From positions 1,632,501-1,696,500 of the forward strand of contig NZ_CP121647.1 in NCBI RefSeq assembly GCF_029714305.1: a stretch of DNA of 64,000 bases, in the 5' to 3' direction. Below the pieces are notes generated by a model. That model searched no databases. It saw nothing but the letters and a program-made list of their open reading frames with translations, and was not told the DNA's origin. Origin of the DNA: Bradyrhizobium sp. CB3481 (GTDB lineage: Bacteria; Pseudomonadota; Alphaproteobacteria; Rhizobiales; Xanthobacteraceae). Shown here one piece after another: positions 27,750-37,295 of the stretch. Position 1 is the first letter of the stretch. Each line of letters starts with the position of its first letter. The position numbers were made by a program, and so were the translations under genes.

Positions 27750-29153
27750 ATGAGACTGCCGCGCGAGATCGGACCCATTCACTTCGTCGGGATCGGCGGT
27801 ATCGGCATGAGTGGCATCGCCGAGGTGCTGGTCAATCTTGGCTACACCGTGCACGGCTCGGACGCCTCCGAAAGCGGCAATGTCGCGCGTCTCAGGGAGA
27901 GGGGCGTCAAGGTCTCGGTCGGCCACAAAGCCGAGAACGTCGACGGCGCCGACGTCGTCGTGGTCTCGACCGCAATCAAGCGCGACAATCCGGAACTGAT
28001 GGCCGCCCGCGCCCAGCGCATCCCGGTGGTGCGCCGCGCCGAAATGCTGGCCGAACTGATGCGGCTGAAAAGCTGCGTCGCGATTGCCGGCACCCACGGC
28101 AAGACCACGACGACCACGATGGTCGCGACATTGCTCGACGCCGGCGGGCTCGACCCCACCGTGATCAATGGCGGCATCATCAACGCCTACGGCTCTAATG
28201 CGCGGCTCGGGGCCGGCGACTGGATGGTGGTGGAGGCCGACGAGAGCGACGGCACGTTCCTGAAGCTGCCGTCCGACGTCGTGATTGTCACCAATATCGA
28301 CCCTGAACATCTCGACCACTTCAAGACGTTCGAGGCGATCCAGGAAGCCTTCCGCAATTTCGTCGAGAACGTTCCGTTCTACGGCTTTGCGGTGATGTGC
28401 ACCGATCATCCCGTGGTGCAGACGCTGGTCGGCAAGATCGAGGATCGCCGCATCGTCACCTATGGCGAAAATCCGCAGGCCGATGTCCGACTCGTCGACC
28501 TGACGCCGATGGGTGGGGGCTCGAAGTTCAAAGTCGTGTTCCGCAACCGCAAGACCGACGCCACCCACGAGATATCAGATATCATGCTGCCGATGCCCGG
28601 CCGGCACAATGCGTTGAACGCGACGGCGGCGATTGCGGTGGCGCATGAGCTCGGCATGTCTGACGACGCGATCCGCAACGCGATCGCCGGTTTCGGCGGC
28701 GTCAAGCGGCGCTTCACCCGCACCGGCGAATGGAATGGCGTCACCGTGATCGACGATTACGGTCACCACCCGGTCGAGATCGCCGCTGTTCTTAAAGCGG
28801 CGCGTGAATCCACCAACGGCAAGGTCATCGCCGTGGTGCAGCCGCACCGCTTCACCCGCCTGCAATCGCTGTTCGAGGAATTCTGCACCTGCTTCAACGA
28901 TGCCGATGCGGTCGTTGTTGCGGAAGTCTATCCGGCCGGCGAGGCGCCAATCGAAGGCATCGACCGCGACCATTTCGTCACCGGCCTGCGCGCCCATGGC
29001 CACCGCGAGGTGATCCCGCTTCCGGGCGCTGCGGACCTCGCCAGGATCGTCCACGGCATCGCCGGCTCCGGCGATCTCGTCGTCTGCCTAGGGGCCGGCA
29101 ACATCACGCAATGGGCCTACGCGCTGCCCGGCGAATTGAAGGCGTTGGATTAG
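27750..29153 (+). CDS. murC: UDP-MurNAc:L-alanine ligase
   Basis: A 467-aa cytoplasmic Mur ligase that starts the stem peptide by adding L-alanine to UDP-MurNAc. The N terminus [17 protein letters not shown] is the MurC Rossmann motif. The P-loop GTHGKTTT is at about 114-121, [14 protein letters not shown] and [12 protein letters not shown] lie in the central domain, and [20 protein letters not shown] and [15 protein letters not shown] lie in the C-terminal domain. Its stop is two bases before the murB GTG start, so the two are tightly coupled. Confidence 0.96.
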   Translation: MRLPREIGPIHFVGIGGIGMSGIAEVLVNLGYTVHGSDASESGNVARLRERGVKVSVGHKAENVDGADVVVVSTAIKRDNPELMAARAQRIPVVRRAEMLAELMRLKSCVAIAGTHGKTTTTTMVATLLDAGGLDPTVINGGIINAYGSNARLGAGDWMVVEADESDGTFLKLPSDVVIVTNIDPEHLDHFKTFEAIQEAFRNFVENVPFYGFAVMCTDHPVVQTLVGKIEDRRIVTYGENPQADVRLVDLTPMGGGSKFKVVFRNRKTDATHEISDIMLPMPGRHNALNATAAIAVAHELGMSDDAIRNAIAGFGGVKRRFTRTGEWNGVTVIDDYGHHPVEIAAVLKAARESTNGKVIAVVQPHRFTRLQSLFEEFCTCFNDADAVVVAEVYPAGEAPIEGIDRDHFVTGLRAHGHREVIPLPGAADLARIVHGIAGSGDLVVCLGAGNITQWAYALPGELKALD

Positions 29154-29155
29154 CA

Positions 29156-30076
29156 GTGGCATTCCCCGACATCACCCCCGACCTCAAAGCCGCGATGCCG
29201 GGGCTGCGCGGGCGTCTGCTGGCGAATCAGTCGCTCGCCGAGCTGACCTGGTTTCGCGTCGGCGGGCCGGCGCAGGTGCTGTTCACGCCGGCGGATGAGG
29301 ACGATCTGGCCTATTTCCTAAAGCATCTTCCGAACGAGCTGCCGGTCTATGTCGTCGGCGTCGGCTCCAACCTGATCGTGCGCGACGGCGGCCTGCCCGG
29401 CGTGGTGATCCGCCTGGCGCCGCGGGCGTTCGGTGAGACCTCCGCTTCCGGCGATATCGTCAGCGCAGGCGCGGCCGCACTGGACAAGCGGGTGGCGGAG
29501 ACCGCGGCCGCGGCCGGCATCGGTGGCATGGAATTCTTCTTCGGCATTCCCGGCACCATCGGCGGCGCGCTACGGATGAACGCCGGCGCCAACGGACGTG
29601 AGACCAAGGACGTGCTGGTCGAAGCAACGGGCATCGGCCGCGACGGTACGAAACATGTCTTTGGCAATGCCGACATGAAATTCGTGTACCGCAACAGCGG
29701 CGTCGACCCCTCTGTTATCTTCACTTCCGCGCGGTTTCGCGGTGCGGCGACCGATGCCGAAACCATCCGCGCGCGGATGAACGAGGTGCAAACTCACCGC
29801 GAAACCGCTCAACCGATTCGTGAAAAGACCGGCGGCTCGACCTTCAAGAATCCACCCGGCAACAGCGCCTGGAAGCTGATCGACGCCGCCGGTTGCCGTG
29901 GGCTTCAGGTCGGTGGGGCGCAGGTCTCGGAAATGCACTGCAATTTCCTCATCAATACCGGCAACGCCACGGGGCATGATATTGAAACGCTGGGCGAAAC
30001 CGTGCGCGAGCGGGTTAAAGCGAATTCTGGCATAGAGCTGCATTGGGAAATCAAGCGGATCGGAATTCCGGTCTGA
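29156..30076 (+). CDS. murB: UDP-N-acetylenolpyruvylglucosamine reductase
   Basis: A 306-aa FAD enzyme that reduces UDP-GlcNAc-enolpyruvate to UDP-MurNAc with NADPH. The FAD-binding half has [15 protein letters not shown] and [20 protein letters not shown], followed by [20 protein letters not shown]. The catalytic C-terminal half has [20 protein letters not shown], carrying the catalytic Ser, and the [20 protein letters not shown] block of type I MurB. The GTG at 29156 is the likely start, two bases after murC. The ATG at 29111 would overlap murC by 43 bases and is less likely. Confidence 0.94.
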   Translation: MAFPDITPDLKAAMPGLRGRLLANQSLAELTWFRVGGPAQVLFTPADEDDLAYFLKHLPNELPVYVVGVGSNLIVRDGGLPGVVIRLAPRAFGETSASGDIVSAGAAALDKRVAETAAAAGIGGMEFFFGIPGTIGGALRMNAGANGRETKDVLVEATGIGRDGTKHVFGNADMKFVYRNSGVDPSVIFTSARFRGAATDAETIRARMNEVQTHRETAQPIREKTGGSTFKNPPGNSAWKLIDAAGCRGLQVGGAQVSEMHCNFLINTGNATGHDIETLGETVRERVKANSGIELHWEIKRIGIPV

Positions 30077-30078
30077 TT

Positions 30079-30173
30079 GTCGTTCCGGGGCGATGCGAAG
30101 CATTGAACTATGATGTGCTATTGCACATCGGAGAACCTCGAGATTCCGGGTTCGCTTCGCGCCCCGGAATGAC
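30079..30173. repeat. Palindromic element, family A with replaced central arm
   Basis: Outer arms GTCGTTCCGGGGCG / CGCCCCGGAATGAC are family A. In the centre, the left half of the usual palindrome is replaced by a different hairpin (GATGTGCTATTGCACATC), leaving only CTCGAGATTCCGGG. The left arm is GATGCGAAGCATT. It starts three bases after the murB stop. Confidence 0.85.
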
Positions 30174-30189
30174 GGATAGGTAGAGGCTG

Positions 30190-31182
30190 ATGCGAACGAC
30201 CATTCTCTTCGGCGGCACCAATAAGGAGCGCCTGGTTTCGGTGGCAACCGCGCAGGCGCTGCATCGGGCCCTGCCGGAAGCCGATCTCTGGTTCTGGTCG
30301 GTCGCGGACATGGTCCACGAAGTCGGCTCGAAGCTGCTGCTCGAACACGCGCGTCCGTTCGAGGATGAATTCCAGCCGGGTAACCGCGGCATCGCGCTGG
30401 AGGCGGCGCTCGACAAGGCCAAGGCCGAGGATCGCGTGCTGGTACTGGGCCTGCATGGCGGCCGCGCTGAGAATGGCGAGTTGCAGGTAATGTGCGAACT
30501 GCGCGGGATTGCCTTTACCGGGTCCGGCTCGGCGTCGTCGAACCTCGCCTTCGACAAGATGGCGGCCAAGCGCTTTGCGGCGATTGCAGGTGTCGCAGCG
30601 CCCGCCGGCGTCGCCCTGGACGAACTCGATGCGGCATTTGCCGAATACGGCCGGCTGATCGCAAAGCCGGCGCGCGACGGTTCGAGCTATGGCCTGATCT
30701 TCGTCAATGCCAAGCAGGATCTCGTCGCGGTGCGCAACGCTGCGAAGACCGAGGAATATGTCATCGAGCCGTTCATCGCAGGCATCGAAGCCACCTGCGG
30801 CGTGCTGGAGCAATCGGACGGCACGTTGATGTCGCTGCCGCCGGTCGAGATCGTGCCCGGCGAGGGCACCTTCGATTACGCGGCGAAATATCTGCTCAAA
30901 TCGACCCAGGAGATCTGCCCCGGGCGCTTTTCCCCTGAGATCACTGCGCAACTGAAGGATCAGGCGCTGCGGGCGCACCGGGCGCTGTCCTGCACCGGCT
31001 ATTCCCGGACCGACTTCATCGTCTCGGCCAAGGGGCCGGTCTACCTGGAAACCAATACGCTGCCCGGCCTGACGGCGGCCTCGCTTTACCCCAAGGCGCT
31101 GAAGGCGCAGGGGATCGAGTTTCCGGACTTTCTGCGCGACCAGATCGCGCTCGCGGAACGGCGGGCCGGGAAGCGGGTCTGA
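30190..31182 (+). CDS. ddl: D-alanine:D-alanine ligase
   Basis: A 330-aa ATP-grasp enzyme that makes the D-Ala-D-Ala dipeptide used by MurF. The N-terminal domain starts TTILFGGTNKERLVSVATAQ and includes LGLHGGRAENGELQ, equivalent to the HG..GEDG..Q motif. The ATP-grasp core has LIAKPARDGSSYGLIFVNA and the metal and D-Ala binding end YLETNTLPGLTAASLYPKAL. The N-terminal motif is diverged from classic DdlB, but the conserved ATP-grasp blocks and the position between murB and ftsQ support the call. A family A element separates it from murB. Confidence 0.88.
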   Translation: MRTTILFGGTNKERLVSVATAQALHRALPEADLWFWSVADMVHEVGSKLLLEHARPFEDEFQPGNRGIALEAALDKAKAEDRVLVLGLHGGRAENGELQVMCELRGIAFTGSGSASSNLAFDKMAAKRFAAIAGVAAPAGVALDELDAAFAEYGRLIAKPARDGSSYGLIFVNAKQDLVAVRNAAKTEEYVIEPFIAGIEATCGVLEQSDGTLMSLPPVEIVPGEGTFDYAAKYLLKSTQEICPGRFSPEITAQLKDQALRAHRALSCTGYSRTDFIVSAKGPVYLETNTLPGLTAASLYPKALKAQGIEFPDFLRDQIALAERRAGKRV

Positions 31183-31473
31183 CCGGCTGCCCAGATCGTT
31201 AACCGGGGAAACCCGGCCCGGCCCCTAAAATTGTTTCAAAATCCTAACAGTTGGCCGGCAAATCCCTCAAAAGACGTATCAAATCTCACCGCTGGGGCGG
31301 CGGTTTTACACTTTGTTTACCAGTAAGTCCGAAGGTTAACGCTGGCGGCGCATGTGGCGCTTGGCTGGCGGGGTGTGCGTTTTCAGCACTTAGGTCCAGC
31401 CGAGCCGAGACGTCATCTGAGCCGGAACTCGCAAAAAATGCTTGCGGGAACAACACTTGGACAGGCTCGTGCG

Positions 31474-32463
31474 ATGGATGGTGCAGGACGCTCCACGCGG
31501 TCGGTGAGATCGCAGGAGCCCCAGGCTGACCTGAAAGCCGCCGCTATTGGAGCGGCGGTGCTGCTGCGCGAGCGGATGGGCCGTCGGGCGCCCGTCCAGA
31601 AAAGACCCGTGATCGACCGCGAGCCGTCGAATCGGGTGGTCCGGCTGGTCGAACGCTATTTGCCGAATCGCCTCGGCGTCGCCCTGACCGTGCTGATGCT
31701 GCTTGGCAGCGCCGGGCTCGGCATCGTCAAGGGCGGTCATGTCGACGAATTCATGGTCGGGCTCGGCGATGCGCGCAACGCGCTGGCCAACTCCGCTGGC
31801 TTTCGCATCACCGAGGTCGCCATCAACGGCCGCAGGCAGCTGAGCCAGGACGAGGTGCTCGCGATCGGCGGCGTCAACGGCCGCTCCTCGCTGCTGTTTC
31901 TCGATGCCACCGTCCTGCGCGACAAGCTGAAGGCCAATTCCTGGATCGCGGACGCGACCATCCTGAAACTCTATCCGGGCCGGCTGCAGATCGACATCGT
32001 CGAGCGCACGGCGTTCGCGCTGTGGCAGCAGGACGGACGTCTTGCCGTGATCGCCGAGGATGGCGCCGTGCTGGAGCCCTTTGTGGCGCGCCGCTTCGTG
32101 TCGCTGCCGCTCGTGGTGGGGAAGGGCGCCGACGTCAAGGCGCGCGATTTCCTCGCGCTGCTCGACCGCTATCCGCAGGTTCGCGCCGTCACCAAGGCGG
32201 CGATCCTGGTCGGCGAACGGCGCTGGAATTTGCGCCTGAAGGACGGCCTCGATATCCGCCTGCCGGAGAATGACGTCGGCAACGCGCTGGCGGTGCTGAG
32301 CAAGCTCGACAAGGAGGACCGCCTGTTCTCGCGCGACATCACGGCCGTCGACATGCGCCTGCCGGACCGCCTGACGGTGCAGTTGTCGGAAGAAGCCGCC
32401 AAGGCGCGCGAGGAGCTGTTCAAGGACAAGAAGCCCAAGAAGAAGCCGGGTGATTCCGCATGA
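31474..32463 (+). CDS. ftsQ: Cell division protein FtsQ
   Basis: A 329-aa bitopic division protein. A basic cytoplasmic region of about 65 residues is followed by one membrane helix (NRLGVALTVLMLLGSAGLGI), a periplasmic POTRA domain (FRITEVAINGRRQLSQDEVL) and the beta domain that binds FtsB/FtsL. The C terminus is Lys-rich. I take the ATG at 31474 (MDGAGRST); in-frame starts at 31438 and 31354 are possible, but their sequence looks non-coding. The 291 bases upstream of the chosen start contain TTAAC half sites (31199, 31336) and probably a promoter. It overlaps ftsA by four bases. Confidence 0.9.
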   Translation: MDGAGRSTRSVRSQEPQADLKAAAIGAAVLLRERMGRRAPVQKRPVIDREPSNRVVRLVERYLPNRLGVALTVLMLLGSAGLGIVKGGHVDEFMVGLGDARNALANSAGFRITEVAINGRRQLSQDEVLAIGGVNGRSSLLFLDATVLRDKLKANSWIADATILKLYPGRLQIDIVERTAFALWQQDGRLAVIAEDGAVLEPFVARRFVSLPLVVGKGADVKARDFLALLDRYPQVRAVTKAAILVGERRWNLRLKDGLDIRLPENDVGNALAVLSKLDKEDRLFSRDITAVDMRLPDRLTVQLSEEAAKAREELFKDKKPKKKPGDSA

Positions 32464-33779
32464 CCGGCCTTGATCGCAACCAGACCCCGAAGACGCGGCC
32501 CGTCGACCACAAGCGCACGGCGATGGTGGCCTCGCTCGATATCGGCACCAGCAAGATCGCCTGCATGATCGCGCGGCTGAAACCGTCGCCGCCGAGCGAG
32601 GCGCTGCGCGGCCGCACCCATGCGGTGGAATTGATCGGCTACAGCCAGATCCAGTCGCGCGGCGTCAAGGCCGGCGCGGTGGTCGATCTCGCCGAATGCG
32701 AGCAGGCGGTGCGCCAGGCGGTCGCGCTGGCCGAGCGCATGGCCAAGGTCCGCGTCGAGTCGGTATTGCTGTCGGTTTCCGGCGGCCGGCTGCAGGGGCA
32801 GCTCGTCGAGGCCGCCGCCGATATCAGGGGCGGAGCTGTTACCGCCGACGATGTCACAAGGGTGACATCCACCGGCATGCGCCACGCCACCGGCGAGGGC
32901 CGCACGGTGCTGCATGCACTGCCGGTCGGCTACGCGCTCGACGGCGTCAAGGGCATTCGCGATCCCCGCGGCATGGTTGCGCGCCAGTTCGGTGTCGACA
33001 TGCAGGTGGTGACGGCGGATGCGACCGTCGCCCGCAATCTGATGCTGGTGGTCGAACGTTGCCATCTCAACGTCGAGGCCATGGCGGCGAGTCCTTATGT
33101 CGCAGGCCTATCCGTATTGACCGACGACGAGGCCGATCTCGGCGCCGCCGTCGTCGAAATGGGGGCGGGGTCGACCACGATCGCGACCTATTCGGGTGGC
33201 CGCTTCGTGCATGCGAGCGGATTTGCGCTTGGCGGCCAGCACGTCACGATGGACCTTGCCCGTGGCGTCGGCGCGTGCATTGCTGATGCTGAGCGAATCA
33301 AGACGTTATATGGCACCGTGCTGACCGGCGGGTCCGACGCGCGCGAACTGATGTCTGTACCGGCCGCGGGCGAGGAACACGACGCCCCGCAGATCGTCTC
33401 GCGCGCTACGATTGCCAATATTGTCCGGCATCGCGCTGAGGAGATTTTTGAAATGGTCCGGGACCGGCTCGCGGATTCCCCCTTTGCGGCAGAGCCGAGG
33501 GCGCGGGTTGTGTTGAGCGGCGGGGCGTCCCAGCTCACCGGCACCGTGGAGCTCGCCACCCGTATTCTCAACCGGCCGGTCCGGATCGGCCGCCCGCTCG
33601 GCTTCGGCCGGCTGCCGAGCGAGGCCAAGAGCGCCTCGTTCGCAGTTCCCACCGGCCTCCTGGTCTATCCGCAATACGCTCATCTTGAACACGTCGAACC
33701 GCGGCATACGCGGCAACTCAAGACAGGGACAGACGGCTATTTTGGAAGGGTCGGACGATGGCTTCGCGAGGGCTTCTGA
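32460..33779 (+). CDS. ftsA: Cell division protein FtsA
   Basis: A 439-aa actin-like ATPase that tethers FtsZ filaments to the membrane and recruits later division proteins. ASLDIGTSKIACMIARL is the phosphate-1 motif, GAAVVEMGAGSTTIATYSGG is phosphate-2, and VVLSGGASQLTGTVELATRI is the adenosine motif. The SHS2/1C subdomain follows residue 90. The C-terminal amphipathic membrane helix corresponds to DGYFGRVGRWLREGF. It starts in an ATGA overlap with ftsQ. A 90-base gap separates it from ftsZ. Confidence 0.96.
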   Translation: MTGLDRNQTPKTRPVDHKRTAMVASLDIGTSKIACMIARLKPSPPSEALRGRTHAVELIGYSQIQSRGVKAGAVVDLAECEQAVRQAVALAERMAKVRVESVLLSVSGGRLQGQLVEAAADIRGGAVTADDVTRVTSTGMRHATGEGRTVLHALPVGYALDGVKGIRDPRGMVARQFGVDMQVVTADATVARNLMLVVERCHLNVEAMAASPYVAGLSVLTDDEADLGAAVVEMGAGSTTIATYSGGRFVHASGFALGGQHVTMDLARGVGACIADAERIKTLYGTVLTGGSDARELMSVPAAGEEHDAPQIVSRATIANIVRHRAEEIFEMVRDRLADSPFAAEPRARVVLSGGASQLTGTVELATRILNRPVRIGRPLGFGRLPSEAKSASFAVPTGLLVYPQYAHLEHVEPRHTRQLKTGTDGYFGRVGRWLREGF

Positions 33780-33869
33780 TGACCATCCGTATCACCAAAC
33801 GACATTCACCAAATCCCGCGGCCGCCGGCCCGGGCGAACCAACGCGCGCGTCGTAATCGAGAGGCAACC

Positions 33870-35675
33870 ATGGCACTCAATCTGACACCCCCCGACATCA
33901 GCGAGCTGAAACCGCGGATTACCGTCTTCGGCGTCGGTGGCGCAGGCGGCAACGCCGTCAACAACATGATCACTGCCGGGTTGCAGGGCGTGGACTTCGT
34001 CGTCGCCAATACCGACGCGCAGGCGCTGACGATGTCGAAAGCGCAGCGCATCGTGCAGATGGGCACCCAGGTGACGCAGGGCCTCGGCGCGGGGTCCCAG
34101 CCTGATGTCGGCGCGGCGGCGGCGCAGGAAGTCCTCGACGAGCTTCGCGATCATCTCACCGGCGCCAACATGGTGTTCGTCACCGCCGGCATGGGCGGCG
34201 GCACCGGCACCGGCGCCGCGCCAGTGATCGCCAAGACCGCGCGCGACATGGGCATCCTCACCGTCGGCGTCGTCACCAAGCCGTTCCACTTCGAAGGCGC
34301 GCGCCGCATGCGCACCGCCGAGGCCGGCATCGCCGAGCTGCACAAGGTGGTCGACACGCTCTTGATCATCCCGAACCAGAACCTGTTCCGGGTCGCCAAC
34401 GAAAAGACCACCTTCGCCGACGCCTTCGCGATGGCCGACCAGGTGCTCTATTCCGGCGTCGCCTGCATCACCGACCTGATGGTGAAGGAAGGCCTGATCA
34501 ACCTCGACTTCGCCGACGTCCGCGCCGTGATGCGCGAGATGGGCAAGGCGATGATGGGCACCGGCGAGGCGACCGGCGAGAAGCGCGCGCTGACCGCGGC
34601 CGAAGCCGCCATCGCCAATCCGCTGATCGACGATTCGTCGATGAAGGGTGCGCGCGGCCTCCTGATCTCGATTACCGGCGGCAAGGACCTGACGCTGTTC
34701 GAGGTCGACGAAGCCGCCACGCGGATTCGCGAGGAAGTCGACCAGGACGCCAACATCATCGTCGGCGCCACCTTCGACGAATCGCTCGACGGCATCATCC
34801 GCGTCTCCGTCGTCGCCACCGGCATCGACCAGTCGCAGATCGCGCGCAACCAGGCTGCGCCGTCGGTTGCGACCCCGACCGCCACCACTGCTGCGCCCGC
34901 CGCAGCGCCGGATTCGCGCCTGGCCGAGCTGACCGCCCGCCTGCGCGCCGACAATGCGCGGCTGGCCGAACGCGTCCAGAAGCTCGATCCGGCACCGCAG
35001 GCCATCGCTCAGGCTCCCGCGCCCGCCGCTGCCGCCGCTCCGGCGCAGCGTTCGTCCCACAATGTCGAGCGTGCGGCGCTGGCCGCGATCGCCGCGGCCG
35101 TCGAGCCACCCGCGCCGGCGCCGATCCAGCCGGCGTCCTACGGCGACGTCACGGTGCGCCCGATCGCGCAGAAGCCGACCCTGTTCCCGGACAAGGACAC
35201 GGCCCGCGTCGAGCCCGAGGCGCCACCGACCCCGGAAAACTTCATCCCGCAGGCGGCCGAACGTCCCCTCCGCGCACCGCGGATGCCGAAGTTCGAGGAA
35301 CTCCCGATGCCGGCCCAGGCCGAGATCCGGCAGGCCCGCGGCGAGGCGGAAGAAGAGCACCCGCAAAAGTCCAAGCTGTCGCTGTTGCAGCGGCTGGCCA
35401 ACGTCGGCCTCGGCCGCCGCGACGAAGAGCACGAGCCGCCGATCGCGGCCCGTGCCTCCGGTCCGGCGATGGCCCCGCTGCCGCCGCTACCTGAGCGCAA
35501 GCCGCAGCGGACCGTCGCGCAGCAGATGGCGAATCATGAGCCGGTATCGGAATACGCAAAACGTCCGGCGCCGCAGGGTCTGGACGTCCATGGGCGCCCG
35601 GCACCTGTTGCCCCAACGCCACAGGGCGACGACCATCTTGATATCCCGGCCTTCCTCCGGCGCCAGGCCAACTGA
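33870..35675 (+). CDS. ftsZ: Cell division GTPase FtsZ with long C-terminal linker
   Basis: A 601-aa tubulin homologue forming the Z-ring. The GTPase domain spans residues 10-320: [13 protein letters not shown] near the start, the tubulin signature [10 protein letters not shown] at 109-118, and the T7 loop [11 protein letters not shown] with the catalytic Asp. It is followed by a linker of more than 250 residues rich in Ala/Pro/Glu, with a short coiled-coil-like [20 protein letters not shown]. The protein ends in the conserved tail [11 protein letters not shown], which binds FtsA. It is about 200 residues longer than E. coli FtsZ, as in other bradyrhizobia. A ribosome-binding site (GAGAGGCAACC) precedes the ATG. 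Confidence 0.96.
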   Translation: MALNLTPPDISELKPRITVFGVGGAGGNAVNNMITAGLQGVDFVVANTDAQALTMSKAQRIVQMGTQVTQGLGAGSQPDVGAAAAQEVLDELRDHLTGANMVFVTAGMGGGTGTGAAPVIAKTARDMGILTVGVVTKPFHFEGARRMRTAEAGIAELHKVVDTLLIIPNQNLFRVANEKTTFADAFAMADQVLYSGVACITDLMVKEGLINLDFADVRAVMREMGKAMMGTGEATGEKRALTAAEAAIANPLIDDSSMKGARGLLISITGGKDLTLFEVDEAATRIREEVDQDANIIVGATFDESLDGIIRVSVVATGIDQSQIARNQAAPSVATPTATTAAPAAAPDSRLAELTARLRADNARLAERVQKLDPAPQAIAQAPAPAAAAAPAQRSSHNVERAALAAIAAAVEPPAPAPIQPASYGDVTVRPIAQKPTLFPDKDTARVEPEAPPTPENFIPQAAERPLRAPRMPKFEELPMPAQAEIRQARGEAEEEHPQKSKLSLLQRLANVGLGRRDEEHEPPIAARASGPAMAPLPPLPERKPQRTVAQQMANHEPVSEYAKRPAPQGLDVHGRPAPVAPTPQGDDHLDIPAFLRRQAN

Positions 35676-35700
35676 GGTTTTGTAACAATCAAGGCGAGCC

Positions 35701-35738
35701 AAGGGGCCTCGGCGGGATCCGCAGGGGCCCTTCTCTTT
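35701..35738 (+). terminator. Possible transcription terminator after ftsZ
   Basis: An imperfect stem AAGGGGCC ... GGGGCCCTT around a GC-rich loop, followed by CTCTTT, starts 26 bases after the ftsZ stop. The T-run is weak, so efficiency is uncertain. It would mark the end of the dcw transcript. Confidence 0.4.
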
Positions 35739-36027
35739 GGCGTCTTGGTCGGCTTCGGATCAGTGGTCAACCAACTGATTTTAAATGATTAATTATTCAT
35801 TGCGTGATTGGGTGGCGGAGCGGAGAAGGCGCCCGGCCGCGGCCGAATTTGGTTAACGTCTGTCATCATTGCGGCAGAGATCGGGTAACAATCCGTAAAC
35901 AAGCGTGAGTTGGCGCGCTTTGGGGCTGTGACTATGGTCTGCCGTGACTTGGGGATGCCTAGAACACGAATCGCCGCTTCCGCGCGGTTCCGGCCTCTAG
36001 GTGAAGTCGGGTAGTGGGCAGTTATCA
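35739..36027. other. ftsZ-lpxC intergenic region with likely lpxC promoter
   Basis: The gene-free gap of about 350 bases between ftsZ and lpxC includes an A+T-rich stretch (35775-35800, TTTTAAATGATTAATTATTC) and a TTAAC half site near 35853, so a promoter for lpxC is likely here. No gene or RNA was recognised. A GTG at 36001 in the lpxC frame lies within it, but the ATG at 36028 fits LpxC better. Confidence 0.4.
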
Positions 36028-36987
36028 ATGAAATTCAGCCGGCAAACCACGCTTCGGTCGCACGCCACCGTAACAGGCGTCGGCGTTCATTCCGGTTTAC
36101 CCGTCAGCCTGACCATCGGACCTGCACCTGTGAACGCAGGTCTTATTTTTGTCCGCACAGGGCTCGATGAGGCCGACCGCGAGGTTCCGGCCGTTGTAGC
36201 CTCCGTCACCGCCACCGATTTCCAAACCGTTCTCGGCGACCGCGAAGGCCCGCTGGTTTCCACTTCCGAGCACATCCTGGCCGCGCTGCGCGGCATGGGT
36301 GTTGATAACGCCATCATCGAAGTCGATGGTCCCGAAGTTCCGATCATGGACGGCAGCGCGGCAGCCTTCGTCGCCGCCATCGATCAGGCCGGCATCGTCA
36401 CCCAGTCGGCTTCCCGCCGCTTCATTCAGATCCTCAAGCCGGTGCAGGTCGCGATGGGCGACAGCTTCGGCGAGCTGCGCCCGCATGCGGGCGGGTTCCG
36501 CGTCGAGGTCGAAATCGACTTCACCACGCCAGCGATTGGCCGCCAGAATTATTCGCTCGATCTCAACCCCGAAAGCTTCCGCCGTGAAGTTTCGCGCGCC
36601 CGCACCTTCGGCTTCATGAGCGATACCGCGCGTCTCTGGAGCGCGGGCTTCGCGCTCGGCGCCTCGTTCGAGAATTCGGTGGTCTTCGACGATGACCGCC
36701 TGCTGAACCCGGAAGGCCTGCGCTACAGCGACGAATGCGTCCGCCACAAGGTACTCGACGCCATCGGCGACCTCACACTGGCCGGCCTGCCGCTGCTTGG
36801 CGCCTACCGCTCGGTCCGCCCCGGCCACAAGCTGAACCACGCCGTGCTGACGGCACTGCTGGCTGATCGCAGCGCCTGGCGCGTGGTCGAGGCCGAACCG
36901 GCACGCCGCCCGCGCGGCTATGTCGAAGCTGGTGTTGGCATGGTGGGCAGCCTGATCGCCCCGGCTTTTGGCCCGGACGTCTCCTGA
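36028..36987 (+). CDS. lpxC: UDP-3-O-acyl-N-acetylglucosamine deacetylase
   Basis: A 319-aa zinc hydrolase that catalyses the committed step of lipid A synthesis. The N-terminal domain begins FSRQTTLRSHATVTGVGVHS. Zinc ligands and catalytic residues can be placed: His82 in STSEHILAALRG, His240 and Asp244 in RHKVLDAIGDL, and His267 in RPGHKLNHA. The EVPIMDGSAAAFV block is also conserved. I use the ATG at 36028, because family members begin MKFSRQTT. The gene follows ftsZ, the usual alphaproteobacterial and enterobacterial arrangement. Confidence 0.95.
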   Translation: MKFSRQTTLRSHATVTGVGVHSGLPVSLTIGPAPVNAGLIFVRTGLDEADREVPAVVASVTATDFQTVLGDREGPLVSTSEHILAALRGMGVDNAIIEVDGPEVPIMDGSAAAFVAAIDQAGIVTQSASRRFIQILKPVQVAMGDSFGELRPHAGGFRVEVEIDFTTPAIGRQNYSLDLNPESFRREVSRARTFGFMSDTARLWSAGFALGASFENSVVFDDDRLLNPEGLRYSDECVRHKVLDAIGDLTLAGLPLLGAYRSVRPGHKLNHAVLTALLADRSAWRVVEAEPARRPRGYVEAGVGMVGSLIAPAFGPDVS

Positions 36988-37295
36988 CCTCCTTCTTTTG
37001 CAAAACAAATGAATTTTGAGCCGTTTTCGGCCGCTTGAACGCATTTTCCGTAATAACCACAATCGCTAACGCCGCCGTTCCGCCGCCTTAATCCGGGCGA
37101 ATTGGCTGCGTATTCGGTTGGTTGAGGACCATTTTTCGGCTAGAGAAGCCTGCGGTTGCGCCACTCGGCACCACGGGCCTTGAAGAAGTGGGCACCAACG
37201 CATTGGGCACGGGGAATATGACGTCCATGACGACGGTTCACGGACGGGCGGGCTCAATCATCAGTCGCATCACGGGGCGTCAGGTCACAGATTCC
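36988..37295. other. lpxC-bamD intergenic region
   Basis: About 308 bases without a supported gene. The frame of bamD is open back to 37122 and could add up to 58 residues, but these are not typical of a lipoprotein signal sequence, so I treat the stretch as leader and promoter. I see no repeat or RNA gene in it. Confidence 0.4.

Noticed and set aside
31354..31473. Longer FtsQ start
   Set aside because: Codons before 31474 look non-coding and lie in the probable promoter region.
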